DNA from: Nocardioides nitrophenolicus
Lineage (GTDB): Bacteria > Actinomycetota > Actinomycetes > Propionibacteriales > Nocardioidaceae
Reading direction: 5' to 3'
Assembly: GCF_016907515.1 (NCBI RefSeq)
Contig: NZ_JAFBBY010000001.1
Span: forward strand, 2,480,001-2,544,000
Length of the DNA stretch: 64,000 nt
Position numbers and translations under genes: made by a program
The notes under the pieces: model-generated
Databases searched by the model: none
Told to the model about the DNA's origin: nothing
The model's input: only the letters and a program-made list of their open reading frames with translations
Shown here: piece after piece, positions 31,982-40,020 of the stretch
Numbering within the stretch: position 1 is the stretch's first letter
How the letters are laid out: the number at the start of each line of letters is the position of its first letter

Positions 31982-33634
31982 ATGAGCACCGACCTCACCG
32001 TCGACCACGACGCGCTCGTCATCGGCGCCGGCTTCTCCGGCCTCGCCCTGCTCCACCACCTCCGCGAGGCGGGCCTGGCCACCCACGTGGTCGAGGCGAC
32101 CGACGGCATCGGCGGCACCTGGTGGATCAACAACTACCCGGGTGTGCGAACCGACAGCGAGTTCCACTACTACTCGTTCTCCTTCTCCAAGGAGGTCCGC
32201 GAGGAGTGGACCTGGACCGAGCGCTACCCCAGCGGCAAGGAGGTGCTCGGCTACCTCAACTTCATCGCCGACCGGCTCGACCTGCGCAAGGACATCGAGC
32301 TCGGCAAGCGCGTCTCGCGGGCGGCGTACGACGAGGCGGGCAACCGCTGGGTGGTCGACTTCGAGGACGGGACCCGGCAGACCGCGCGCTACCTGGTCAG
32401 CGGGATGGGCGTGCTCTCCCAGCCGATCTACCCGGCGATCCCGGGCGTCGACTCCTTCGCCGGCGAGAAGTACCACACCGCCTCCTGGCCCCGGGAGGGC
32501 GTCGACCTGCGCGGCAAGCGGGTCGGCATCATCGGCCTCGGCGCCTCCGGCATCCAGGCGGTTCCGGTGATCGCCCAGCAGGCCGAGGAGTTCTACGTCT
32601 TCCAGCGCACCCCCAACTACGTCGTCGAGACCAACAACGAGCAGGTCGACGCGGAGTGGATGCAGTACGTGCGCGACCACTACGACGAGATCTTCGCGCA
32701 GGCCGCCGCTCACCCGTTCGGCGTCGCGATGGAGTACGCCGAGAAGAGCGCGCTCGAGGCCACGCCGGAGGAGCGCCGCGCGGTGTTCGAGAGCAAGTGG
32801 CAGGAGGGCGGCTTCCACTTCGCCAACGAGTGCTTCAACGACCTCGCCACCAACCACGAGGCGAGCGAGCTCGCCTCGGAGTTCATCCGCTCCAAGATCC
32901 GCGAGATCGTCCAGGACCCGGCCGTCGCCGACCTGCTCTGCCCGAAGGACTACTCGTTCAACGGCAAGCGGGTGCCGACCGGCCACCACTACTACGACAC
33001 CTTCAACCGCGCGAACGTGCACCTCGTCGACGTGAAGTCGACGCCGATCTCGGCGATCACCGAGCGGGGCCTGGTCGTCGGCGACACCGAGTACGAGCTC
33101 GACGTGCTGGTCTTCGCGACCGGCTTCGACGCGATGACCGGCACCCTCACCACGATCGACATCGTGGGCCGGGACGGGCTGGTCCTGCGGGAGAAGTGGG
33201 AGCGCGAGGGCCTGCGGAGCAACCTGGGCATCTCGGTGCACGGCTTCCCGAACTTCTTCATGTCGCTCGGCCCGCAGACGCCGTACTCGAACCTGCCGGT
33301 CCCGATCCAGCTCGGCGCGCAGTGGCTGCAGCGGCTGCTGGTCTGGGCGCGGGAGAACGACGTGCCGCGGATCGAGGCGACCGCGGCCTCCGAGCAGTGG
33401 TGGCTCGACGAGACCAACCGGGCAGGCGAGGCGACCGTGATGTGCTCCGAGGGCGAGAAGGCCGGCGCCTGGTTCCTCGGCCACAACGTCCCGGGCAAGG
33501 GCCGCGCGTTCCAGGTGTACATGGGCGGCGGGCAGGTCTACCAGGACTACTGCGGCCAGGCGGAGGCCGAGGGCTACGTGTCCTTCCTCAACGACCGGGT
33601 CCACGCCGAGGACGCCGAGGTGGTCCCGGCGTGA
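31982..33634 (+). CDS. Type I Baeyer-Villiger (flavin) monooxygenase
   Basis: A 550-aa FAD/NADPH enzyme that inserts oxygen next to a ketone. The FAD motif is GAGFSG (15-20), the NADPH motif GLGASG (185-190), and between them the BVMO fingerprint FAGEKYHTASWP (159-170) is complete. GTWW near residue 45 and the ATGFD motif (FATGFDAMTG) are as in cyclohexanone and related ketone monooxygenases. The length is typical. The stop overlaps the next SDR gene by 4 nt. The substrate ring size is not predictable from sequence. Confidence 0.95.
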   Translation: MSTDLTVDHDALVIGAGFSGLALLHHLREAGLATHVVEATDGIGGTWWINNYPGVRTDSEFHYYSFSFSKEVREEWTWTERYPSGKEVLGYLNFIADRLDLRKDIELGKRVSRAAYDEAGNRWVVDFEDGTRQTARYLVSGMGVLSQPIYPAIPGVDSFAGEKYHTASWPREGVDLRGKRVGIIGLGASGIQAVPVIAQQAEEFYVFQRTPNYVVETNNEQVDAEWMQYVRDHYDEIFAQAAAHPFGVAMEYAEKSALEATPEERRAVFESKWQEGGFHFANECFNDLATNHEASELASEFIRSKIREIVQDPAVADLLCPKDYSFNGKRVPTGHHYYDTFNRANVHLVDVKSTPISAITERGLVVGDTEYELDVLVFATGFDAMTGTLTTIDIVGRDGLVLREKWEREGLRSNLGISVHGFPNFFMSLGPQTPYSNLPVPIQLGAQWLQRLLVWARENDVPRIEATAASEQWWLDETNRAGEATVMCSEGEKAGAWFLGHNVPGKGRAFQVYMGGGQVYQDYCGQAEAEGYVSFLNDRVHAEDAEVVPA

Positions 33635-34398
33635 GGGTCGCCGACAAGGTCGCCGTCATCACGGGCGCCGCCATGGGCATGGGCCGCGCGACCGCCGAGC
33701 TGTTCGCCCGCGAGGGCGCGGTGGTCACGCTGACCGACATCGACGCCGGGGAGGGCGAGGCCGCCGCCGCGGCGATCCGCGACGCCGGCGGCCGGGCGAG
33801 CTTCCGGCCGCTCGACGTGAGCGACGAGGCCGCGGTCGCCCGCACCTGGGCCGACGTGGTCGCCGAGCACGGCCGGATCGACATCCTGGTCAACTGTGCC
33901 GGCGTGATCGGCCCCGACAAGCCCACGCACGAGCTCACCGAGGCCGAGTGGGACGCGCTGTTCGCGATCGACGTCAAGGGCGTGCTGTGGGGCACCAAGC
34001 ACGCCGTGCCGTACATGATCGAGCAGGGCGGCGGCAGCATCGTCAACTTCTCCTCGATCTACGGCCTGCGCGGGAACGACGAGTTCACGGCGTACCACGT
34101 CGCCAAGGGTGCGGTCACCATGCAGACCCGGCAGGACGCGGCGACGTACGGCAAGTACGGCATCCGGGTGAACAGCGTGCACCCCAGCACCGTGCTGACC
34201 CCGCTCGTCGAGGGCATCGCGGCCGACTTCCCCGGCGGGATCGCGGCCTACGAGGAGGTCAACACCACCCATCAGTCGCTGCGCCGGCTCGGTCGCCCCG
34301 AGGAGGTGGCCTATGGCGTCCTGTACCTCGCCTCGGACGAGGCATCGTGGGTCACCGGCGTCGCGCTGCCCATCGACGGCGGCTACACCGCCCGCTGA
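33631..34398 (+). CDS. Short-chain dehydrogenase/reductase, probable alcohol-to-ketone step
   Basis: A 255-aa classical SDR from GTG 33631. The cofactor loop is TGAAMGMG (11-18) with Asp after strand two (LTDIDAG), favouring NAD. Further motifs are NCAG, the catalytic Ser in NFSSIYG, YHVAK and the C-terminal DGGYTAR. Coupling to the BVMO gene by a GTGA overlap suggests it supplies the ketone by oxidising the secondary alcohol. It is the second SDR of the module; the other (28840-29568) is in the importer arm. Confidence 0.92.
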   Translation: MRVADKVAVITGAAMGMGRATAELFAREGAVVTLTDIDAGEGEAAAAAIRDAGGRASFRPLDVSDEAAVARTWADVVAEHGRIDILVNCAGVIGPDKPTHELTEAEWDALFAIDVKGVLWGTKHAVPYMIEQGGGSIVNFSSIYGLRGNDEFTAYHVAKGAVTMQTRQDAATYGKYGIRVNSVHPSTVLTPLVEGIAADFPGGIAAYEEVNTTHQSLRRLGRPEEVAYGVLYLASDEASWVTGVALPIDGGYTAR

Positions 34399-34452
34399 AC
34401 CGCCCCACCCATTCGCACCCGCGGGCTGGCCCGCACCAGGAAGGAAGAACCC

Positions 34453-35949
34453 ATGACCACTGCCGAGACCGTGGCACCGCAGGGACTGTCGGCCGCCGCG
34501 GACGTGCCGACCGGCCTCCACATCGACGGCGCCTGGAGCGACCCGGGCGGCTCGTTCGAGGTGACCGACCCCGCCACCGGGCTGGTCATCGCCCGGATGG
34601 CCGACGCGGGTGCGGACGAGACCCGCGCCGCCCTGGACGCGGCCGTGCGCGCCCAGCAGGATTGGGCGCACTGGGCGCCGCGGGCGCGGGCGGACCTGTT
34701 CCACCACGCGTACGCTCTGCTGCGCGAGCGCCGGGAGCGGTTCGCCCGGGTGATGACGGCCGAGAGCGGGAAGCCGCTCAGCGAGTCCCGGGCCGAGTTC
34801 GACCTCTCGGCCGGCTTCTTCCTCTGGTACGCCGAGCAGATCACCCACCTGCACGGCACCTGGGCGCACGGCTCGAACGGCGGCTACCGCGTGGTCACCA
34901 CCCATCAGCCGGTCGGGCCCTGCCTGCTCATCACCCCGTGGAACTTCCCGCTGCTGATGTCGGCCCGCAAGGCCGGCGCGGCCCTCGCGGCCGGTTGCAC
35001 CGTGGTGATGAAGACGGCGCAGGAGACGCCGCTCACCGGGGCGCTGTTCACGCAGACCCTGGTGGACGCGGGCTTCCCGGCCGGCGTGGTGAACCTGCTG
35101 CACACGACGCGTTCCGCGACGGTCTCGGAGACCGCCCTCGCCGACCGCCGGCTGCGCAAGATCAGCTTCACCGGCTCCACCGGCGTCGGCAGCCTGCTCC
35201 TCCAGCAGGCCGCCCCGAACGTCGTCAACGCGTCGATGGAGCTGGGCGGCGACGGTCCCTTCCTGGTGCTGGACGACGCCGACGTGGACCTGGCCGTCGA
35301 GCACGCGCTGATCTGCAAGTTCCGCAACGCCGGGCAGGCCTGCGTCGCGGCCAACCGGATCATCCTGCACGAGGCGATCGCCGACGAGTTCACCGAGAAG
35401 TTCGTCGCCGGCGCCCGCGACCTCCGGGTCGGCAACGGGTTCGACGAGGACACCGAGGTCGGTCCGATCATCAGCGGCCGCCAGCGCGACCGGGTGGTCG
35501 ACCTGGTCGACCGGTTCCGGGGGATCGGCGCCGACGTGCTGACCGGCGGCCGGCCGGCCCCGGGCGACGGCTACTTCTACGAGCCGACCGTGATGGCGCT
35601 CGCCAGCCGCGACCACGAGCTGTGCACCGAGGAGCTGTTCGCCCCCCTGGCCGCCCTCTACCGCGTGGGCAGCGTCCGGGAGGCGCTGGACTTCGCCAAC
35701 GACACGACCTACGGACTCGCGGCGTACCTGTTCACCCGCGACCTGGACCGTGCGGTGAGCATCGCCGAGCACCTCGAGTTCGGCATGGTCGGCATCAACC
35801 GCGGGATCATGGCCGACCCGGTCGCGTCGTTCGGTGGCGTGAAGGCGTCCGGTCTCGGCCGCGAGGGCGGGCCCGACGGCATCCACGAGTTCCTGGAGCC
35901 CAAGTACCTCGCGATCACCGTCGACGAGTCCAAGGACGGCCTGCGATGA
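34453..35949 (+). CDS. NAD(P)-dependent aldehyde dehydrogenase (succinate-semialdehyde dehydrogenase-like)
   Basis: A 498-aa ALDH. The catalytic Cys297 lies in NAGQACVAANR, the general base Glu263 in MELGGDGPF, the cofactor site in ITPWNFPLL and FTGSTGVG. The set and length place it in the succinate/oxo-acid semialdehyde group. In this operon it would oxidise the aldehyde made by the iron alcohol dehydrogenase to a carboxylic or dicarboxylic acid. GGAAGGAAG lies before ATG 34453, and the stop overlaps the next gene (ATGA). Confidence 0.93.
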   Translation: MTTAETVAPQGLSAAADVPTGLHIDGAWSDPGGSFEVTDPATGLVIARMADAGADETRAALDAAVRAQQDWAHWAPRARADLFHHAYALLRERRERFARVMTAESGKPLSESRAEFDLSAGFFLWYAEQITHLHGTWAHGSNGGYRVVTTHQPVGPCLLITPWNFPLLMSARKAGAALAAGCTVVMKTAQETPLTGALFTQTLVDAGFPAGVVNLLHTTRSATVSETALADRRLRKISFTGSTGVGSLLLQQAAPNVVNASMELGGDGPFLVLDDADVDLAVEHALICKFRNAGQACVAANRIILHEAIADEFTEKFVAGARDLRVGNGFDEDTEVGPIISGRQRDRVVDLVDRFRGIGADVLTGGRPAPGDGYFYEPTVMALASRDHELCTEELFAPLAALYRVGSVREALDFANDTTYGLAAYLFTRDLDRAVSIAEHLEFGMVGINRGIMADPVASFGGVKASGLGREGGPDGIHEFLEPKYLAITVDESKDGLR

Positions 35950-37196
35950 GCGCGCCGGTCCGGACCACGAACGACCTGCGACTGGGCCTGCTCCGGCAGC
36001 CGGGCACCGTCCTGTTCGGTCCCGGGCAGCGGCACCACCTGGCCCGGCTGCTGCCGGCGTACGGCGGCCGGGCGCTGTTCTGCACCGACGAGCGGATGGC
36101 CGCCGATCCGGTCTACCGGGAGCTGGTCGCCGGCGTCGAGGAGGCCGGCACCAAGGTGACCACCTACGCGAAGGTCGAGCCGGACCTGCCCCGGCAGAAC
36201 CTCGAGGCGGTGGCTCGCGCCCACGACGGCGACGAGTTCGACGTGGTCGTGGCGGTGGGCGGTGGGAGCGTCCTCGACTTCGCGAAGGTCGCCGCGATCC
36301 TGCTCGCGCAAGGCGGCGACGTCGCCGCGCTGTACGGCGAGAACGTCGTGCCGGCCGCGGGCCTGCCGCTCGTCACGCTGCCGACGACCGGTGGCACCGG
36401 CGCCGAGGCCACTTGCATCTCGGTGGTCTACGACGACGAGCGAAGCATGAAGGTCGGCATCGCGAGCGCGTGGCTCGAGGCGGCGGCCACCATCATCGAT
36501 CCCGAGTTCACCCTCACCTGCCCACCCTCGCTGACCACGGCGACGGCCGCCGATGCGCTCACCCACCTGGTCGAGGCGTTCACCGCGCGGGCCAAGAACC
36601 CGACCAGCGCGGATCTCGACGCCCACCTGTACGCCGGCAAGAACCTGCTGGCCGACACCTGGGCACGTCAGGGGCTGCGGCTGGTGCGCGACGCGTTCCC
36701 GCGGATGGCGGCCGATCCCGCCGACCTCGGCGCGCGGTCGGACACCATGCTCGCGGCGTTCTCGGCGGGACTCGCGATCAACACCGCCGGGACGGCGGCC
36801 GCGCACGCGATCCAGTCGCCGATCGGCGCCCTCACCCACAGCGCGCACGGCCTGGGGGTCGGCGCGCTGCTGCCCTACGTGCTGCGCTTCAACCTGCCGA
36901 CCCGGATCGAGGAGCTCGCCGAGGTCGCCGACCTGATCGGGGTGGCCCCCGCCGGCGGCTCGGCCGAGGCGGCGGCGCACGCCGCCGTGGAGGGCATCGA
37001 GTCGCTGCTCGCCACGATCGGCTGCCCGCTCGACCTGGCCGCCCTCGGCCTGCGCCCCGAGCACGTCGAGCAGGTCGCGGACCAGGCCATGCTCGCGACC
37101 CGGCTGACCGCCAACAACCCGCGCGAGCTCGAGCGGGCCGACGTCGTGCGGATCCTCGAGCGCGGGATCGCCGGCGACCGGAGCTGGTGGACATGA
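35946..37196 (+). CDS. Iron-containing (group III) alcohol dehydrogenase
   Basis: A 416-aa Fe-ADH. The nucleotide-binding stretch VVVAVGGGSVLDFAKV and PTTGGTGAEAT are clear. Metal-ligand motifs are ATAADALTHLVEAF (Asp...His), AIQSPIGALTHSAHGLGVG (His...His). It oxidises a primary alcohol to an aldehyde, here most likely the omega-hydroxy acid or alcohol freed by the hydrolase. It is ATGA-coupled to the ALDH gene before it and ATGA-coupled to the 3HCDH-like gene after it, so the three are translated together. Confidence 0.93.
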   Translation: MSAPVRTTNDLRLGLLRQPGTVLFGPGQRHHLARLLPAYGGRALFCTDERMAADPVYRELVAGVEEAGTKVTTYAKVEPDLPRQNLEAVARAHDGDEFDVVVAVGGGSVLDFAKVAAILLAQGGDVAALYGENVVPAAGLPLVTLPTTGGTGAEATCISVVYDDERSMKVGIASAWLEAAATIIDPEFTLTCPPSLTTATAADALTHLVEAFTARAKNPTSADLDAHLYAGKNLLADTWARQGLRLVRDAFPRMAADPADLGARSDTMLAAFSAGLAINTAGTAAAHAIQSPIGALTHSAHGLGVGALLPYVLRFNLPTRIEELAEVADLIGVAPAGGSAEAAAHAAVEGIESLLATIGCPLDLAALGLRPEHVEQVADQAMLATRLTANNPRELERADVVRILERGIAGDRSWWT

Positions 37197-38137
37197 CCAT
37201 CGGCATCGCCGGCGCGGGCTCGATCGGCGTCGCCATGGCGGTGGTGTTCGCCCGCGCCGGCCAGGACGTACGGTGCTGGGACCCGTTCCCGGACGCCTGC
37301 CACCGGGCGGCCACCGAGCTCGACGACCGGCTGGACCGGCTGCACCGGGGCGGCCTGCTCGACGAGGACCCGGCGGCCGTCGCCGGCCGGGTCTCGTTCG
37401 TGGGCCGGCTCGAGGTCGCCGTCGAGGACGCCGACCTGGTCCAGGAGTGCGCGCCCGAGCGCCTCGACGTCAAGCAGGCGCTGTACGCCCGGCTGGCCGA
37501 GCTCACCGGTGCCGGCGTGCCCCTCGCCAGCTCCAGCTCGGCGCTGCGGGCCGGCCTGCTCGCCGAAGGCAACGGCGCCGCGGACCGCATCCTGGTCGCG
37601 CACCCGGCCAACCCGCCGTACCTGCTGCCCGTCATCGAGCTGGTGCCGAGCACCGCGACGGATCCCTCGATCACCCGGGCCGCCGCCGAGCTGTACGCCG
37701 GGGCCGGGCTGCACCCGATCGCCCTGCACCGCGAGGTCGAGGGCTTCGTCTTCAACCGGCTACAGGGCGCGGTGCTGCGGGAGGCCTACTGCCTGGTCCG
37801 CGACGGCGTGGTCGACGTCGCCGACCTGGACGCCGTGGTCACCCTCGGGCTGGGCCGGCGCTGGAGCGTCATCGGGCCGTTCGAGACCGTCGACCTGAAC
37901 ACCCGCGGCGGGATCGAGGCGCACGCCGAGAAGATGGGTCCGGCCTACGAGCGGATGGGGCGCGAGCGCGGTCAGCACGACCCGTGGACGCCCGACCTGG
38001 TCGCCACGGTGGCGGCCCAGCGCCGCGCGCTGCTGCCGCTCGAGGAGTGGGACCGGCGCGTGGCGTGGCGCGACGAGCGGCTGATCGAGCGGGCCCGGGC
38101 GGACGCGGTCGAGCCGGTCCCGTCGGCCGTCTCCTAG
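37193..38137 (+). CDS. 3-hydroxyacyl-CoA dehydrogenase-like protein (lambda-crystallin/L-gulonate dehydrogenase group)
   Basis: A 314-aa two-domain dehydrogenase with Rossmann motif GAGSIG (7-12), the catalytic-His region LVAHPANPPYLLPVIELVP and helical C-domain FVFNRLQGAVLREAYCLVRDGV. Proteins of this length without a hydratase part act on free hydroxy acids or CoA esters (gulonate, carnitine, hydroxybutyryl-CoA). As last gene of the BVMO operon it may oxidise a hydroxy acid from ring opening. Its TAG stop shares the CTAG tetranucleotide with the stop of the convergent regulator gene, leaving no room for a terminator. Confidence 0.88.
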   Translation: MTIGIAGAGSIGVAMAVVFARAGQDVRCWDPFPDACHRAATELDDRLDRLHRGGLLDEDPAAVAGRVSFVGRLEVAVEDADLVQECAPERLDVKQALYARLAELTGAGVPLASSSSALRAGLLAEGNGAADRILVAHPANPPYLLPVIELVPSTATDPSITRAAAELYAGAGLHPIALHREVEGFVFNRLQGAVLREAYCLVRDGVVDVADLDAVVTLGLGRRWSVIGPFETVDLNTRGGIEAHAEKMGPAYERMGRERGQHDPWTPDLVATVAAQRRALLPLEEWDRRVAWRDERLIERARADAVEPVPSAVS

Positions 38138-38775
38138 AAGCGAAGCCACTCCAGCACCGCGCGCACCCGCCGGTGGTCGTCGGTGTCGGCGGGCAGGTCG
38201 AGCTTGGCGAAGATGCTGTTGATGTGCTTGGCGACCGCCTTCTCGGTGACGACCAGCGCCTGGGCGATCCCGGCGTTGGCGCGGCCCTCGGCCATCAGCG
38301 CGAGCACCTCGCGCTCGCGCTCGGTCAGCCGGTCGACGGGGGTGTCCTTGCGACGGTCGAGGACCGCCGCGACGACGGAGGGGTCGAGGACGGTGCCGCC
38401 GGCGGCGACCCGGTGCAGGGCGTCGACGAACTCGCCGACGTCGGAGACCCGGTCCTTGAGGAGGTAGCCGACGGCGCCCTCGCCGCTGGCGAGCAGCTCG
38501 CGGGCGTAGAGCTGCTCGACGTACTGCGAGAGCACGAGGACCGGGAAGCCGGGGCGGCGGGCCCGGACGGCGATGGCGGCGCGCAGGCCCTCGTCGGTGA
38601 ACGACGGCGGCATCCGTACGTCGACCACCGCCGCCTCGGCGCTCGGGTCGTCGAGCGCGCGCTCGAGCTCGGTGAGGTTGTCGACGGCGGCCACCACCTC
38701 GAAGCCCTTGGCCTCCAGGAGCTGGCTGAGGCCTGCTCTCAGGAGCGCGTGGTCTTCGGCGAGGACGATGCGCAC
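38134..38775 (-). CDS. LuxR/NarL-family response regulator
   Basis: A 213-aa regulator from GTG 38775. The receiver domain has LAEDHALLRAGL, phospho-Asp in AVVDVRMPP and Lys in YLLKDRVSD. The LuxR helix-turn-helix follows (LTEREREVLALMAEGRANAGI, then VTEKAVAKHINSIFAKL). Its start lies 37 nt inside the end of the sensor kinase gene, an unusually long overlap. The probable target is the divergent MmpL exporter gene beyond the kinase. Confidence 0.92.
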   Translation of the reverse strand: MRIVLAEDHALLRAGLSQLLEAKGFEVVAAVDNLTELERALDDPSAEAAVVDVRMPPSFTDEGLRAAIAVRARRPGFPVLVLSQYVEQLYARELLASGEGAVGYLLKDRVSDVGEFVDALHRVAAGGTVLDPSVVAAVLDRRKDTPVDRLTEREREVLALMAEGRANAGIAQALVVTEKAVAKHINSIFAKLDLPADTDDHRRVRAVLEWLRF

Positions 38776-39884
38776 GGGATCTCCCAGGTCACGACGGTCG
38801 GTCCCCCGGTGGGACTGGACACCGACAGGATGCCGTCGAAGGCCGCGAGCCGGGCAGCCACCCCCGGCAGACCGGAGCCGGAGCGCAGGTCGGCGCCGCC
38901 GCGGCCGTCGTCGCCGACCTCGGCGCGCAGCAGGGCGCCGTCGTGGTGCAGGGTCACCCAGGACTGCGCGGCGCCGGCGTGCTTGGCGGTGTTGGCCAGG
39001 CACTCCGCGACCGCGAAGTAGACCGCCGACTCGACCGGCGCCGGCAACCGCTCCGGTACCTCGAGCGCGAGCTCGACCGGCACCGCCATGTCCAGCGCCA
39101 GCGCGGATACCGCGCCGGTCAGGCCGCGGTCGGCGAGCACCGGCGGGTGGATGCCGCGGACCACGTCGCGCAGCTCGCCGAGCGCGGTGGACGACGTACC
39201 CCGGGCCTCGTTGAGCAGCCGGCGCGCGGCCGCCGGGTCGGTCTCGAACAGGTCGTCGGCCAGTCCGAGGCTGAGCGACACCGCGGCGAGCCGGGCCTGG
39301 GGGCCGTCGTGCAGGTCACGCTCGATGCGGCGCAGCTCGGCGGCGGAGTGGTCGACGACGACGGCGCGGGAGGCGGTGAGGTCGTGGACCCGGCGCTCCA
39401 GCGCCTCGGTGCGGCCCGGCGAGAGGATCGCGCGGTCGACCCAGGAGCGGGCGCGCATCAGCGGGACGGCGCCGTAGCGCCACAGCGGCAGGGTGACCAC
39501 CGCGATCATCAGCAGGAACACCAGGAGCGACAGCACGAAGCCGCCGGTCATCGCCCACAGCATCCACAGCAGGTCCCGCCAGCTGGCCGGGTCGAGGGCC
39601 CGGGCACGCAGCGCGCGCAGTGGGCCGGGCGGCAGCGGCAGGTACGGCGCCGGCACCGGCTCGCCCGTGACCGCCGCGGCCATCCGCCGGTGGGCGTCGG
39701 CGATCAGCCGGCCGAGCGGCAGCGCGCCGAGCAGGAGCAGCATCCCGACCCAGACCACGGTGAGCACGCTGCTCACCACGATGAGCACGAAGACCAGGAT
39801 CACCGGCACGAACAGCAGCACCTGGGCGAGCGCGACACCGGTGACCTTGAGCGGGCCGGCGGGTCGGGTCGGGACGGGCTGCAC
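38739..39884 (-). CDS. NarX-like sensor histidine kinase
   Basis: A 381-aa kinase. GTG 39884 begins MQPVPTRPAGPLKVTG, followed by two paired hydrophobic regions (~15-55 and ~110-145) with a short loop between, then a HisKA_3 phospho-acceptor (ELRRIERDLHDGPQARLAA) and HATPase (ANTAKHAGA N box; GSGLPGVAARLAAFDG G box). The protein resembles DesK/LiaS-type sensors of membrane stress. It is divergent from an MmpL exporter 136 bp away, which suggests a stress-sensing and efflux unit. Confidence 0.9.
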   Translation of the reverse strand: MQPVPTRPAGPLKVTGVALAQVLLFVPVILVFVLIVVSSVLTVVWVGMLLLLGALPLGRLIADAHRRMAAAVTGEPVPAPYLPLPPGPLRALRARALDPASWRDLLWMLWAMTGGFVLSLLVFLLMIAVVTLPLWRYGAVPLMRARSWVDRAILSPGRTEALERRVHDLTASRAVVVDHSAAELRRIERDLHDGPQARLAAVSLSLGLADDLFETDPAAARRLLNEARGTSSTALGELRDVVRGIHPPVLADRGLTGAVSALALDMAVPVELALEVPERLPAPVESAVYFAVAECLANTAKHAGAAQSWVTLHHDGALLRAEVGDDGRGGADLRSGSGLPGVAARLAAFDGILSVSSPTGGPTVVTWEIPCASSSPKTTRS

Positions 39885-40020
39885 GACTCCATCCTGACCG
39901 ACCGCTCCGGAGCGCACAGGGGTGCAGGCACCACCACCGGACGGGACGCTCCACCCCTGACCCCCGGGGTGCCGCGCCGGGAGGGTGGGACCACCCTCTC
40001 CCTCAGTCCCAGGAGTCCCC

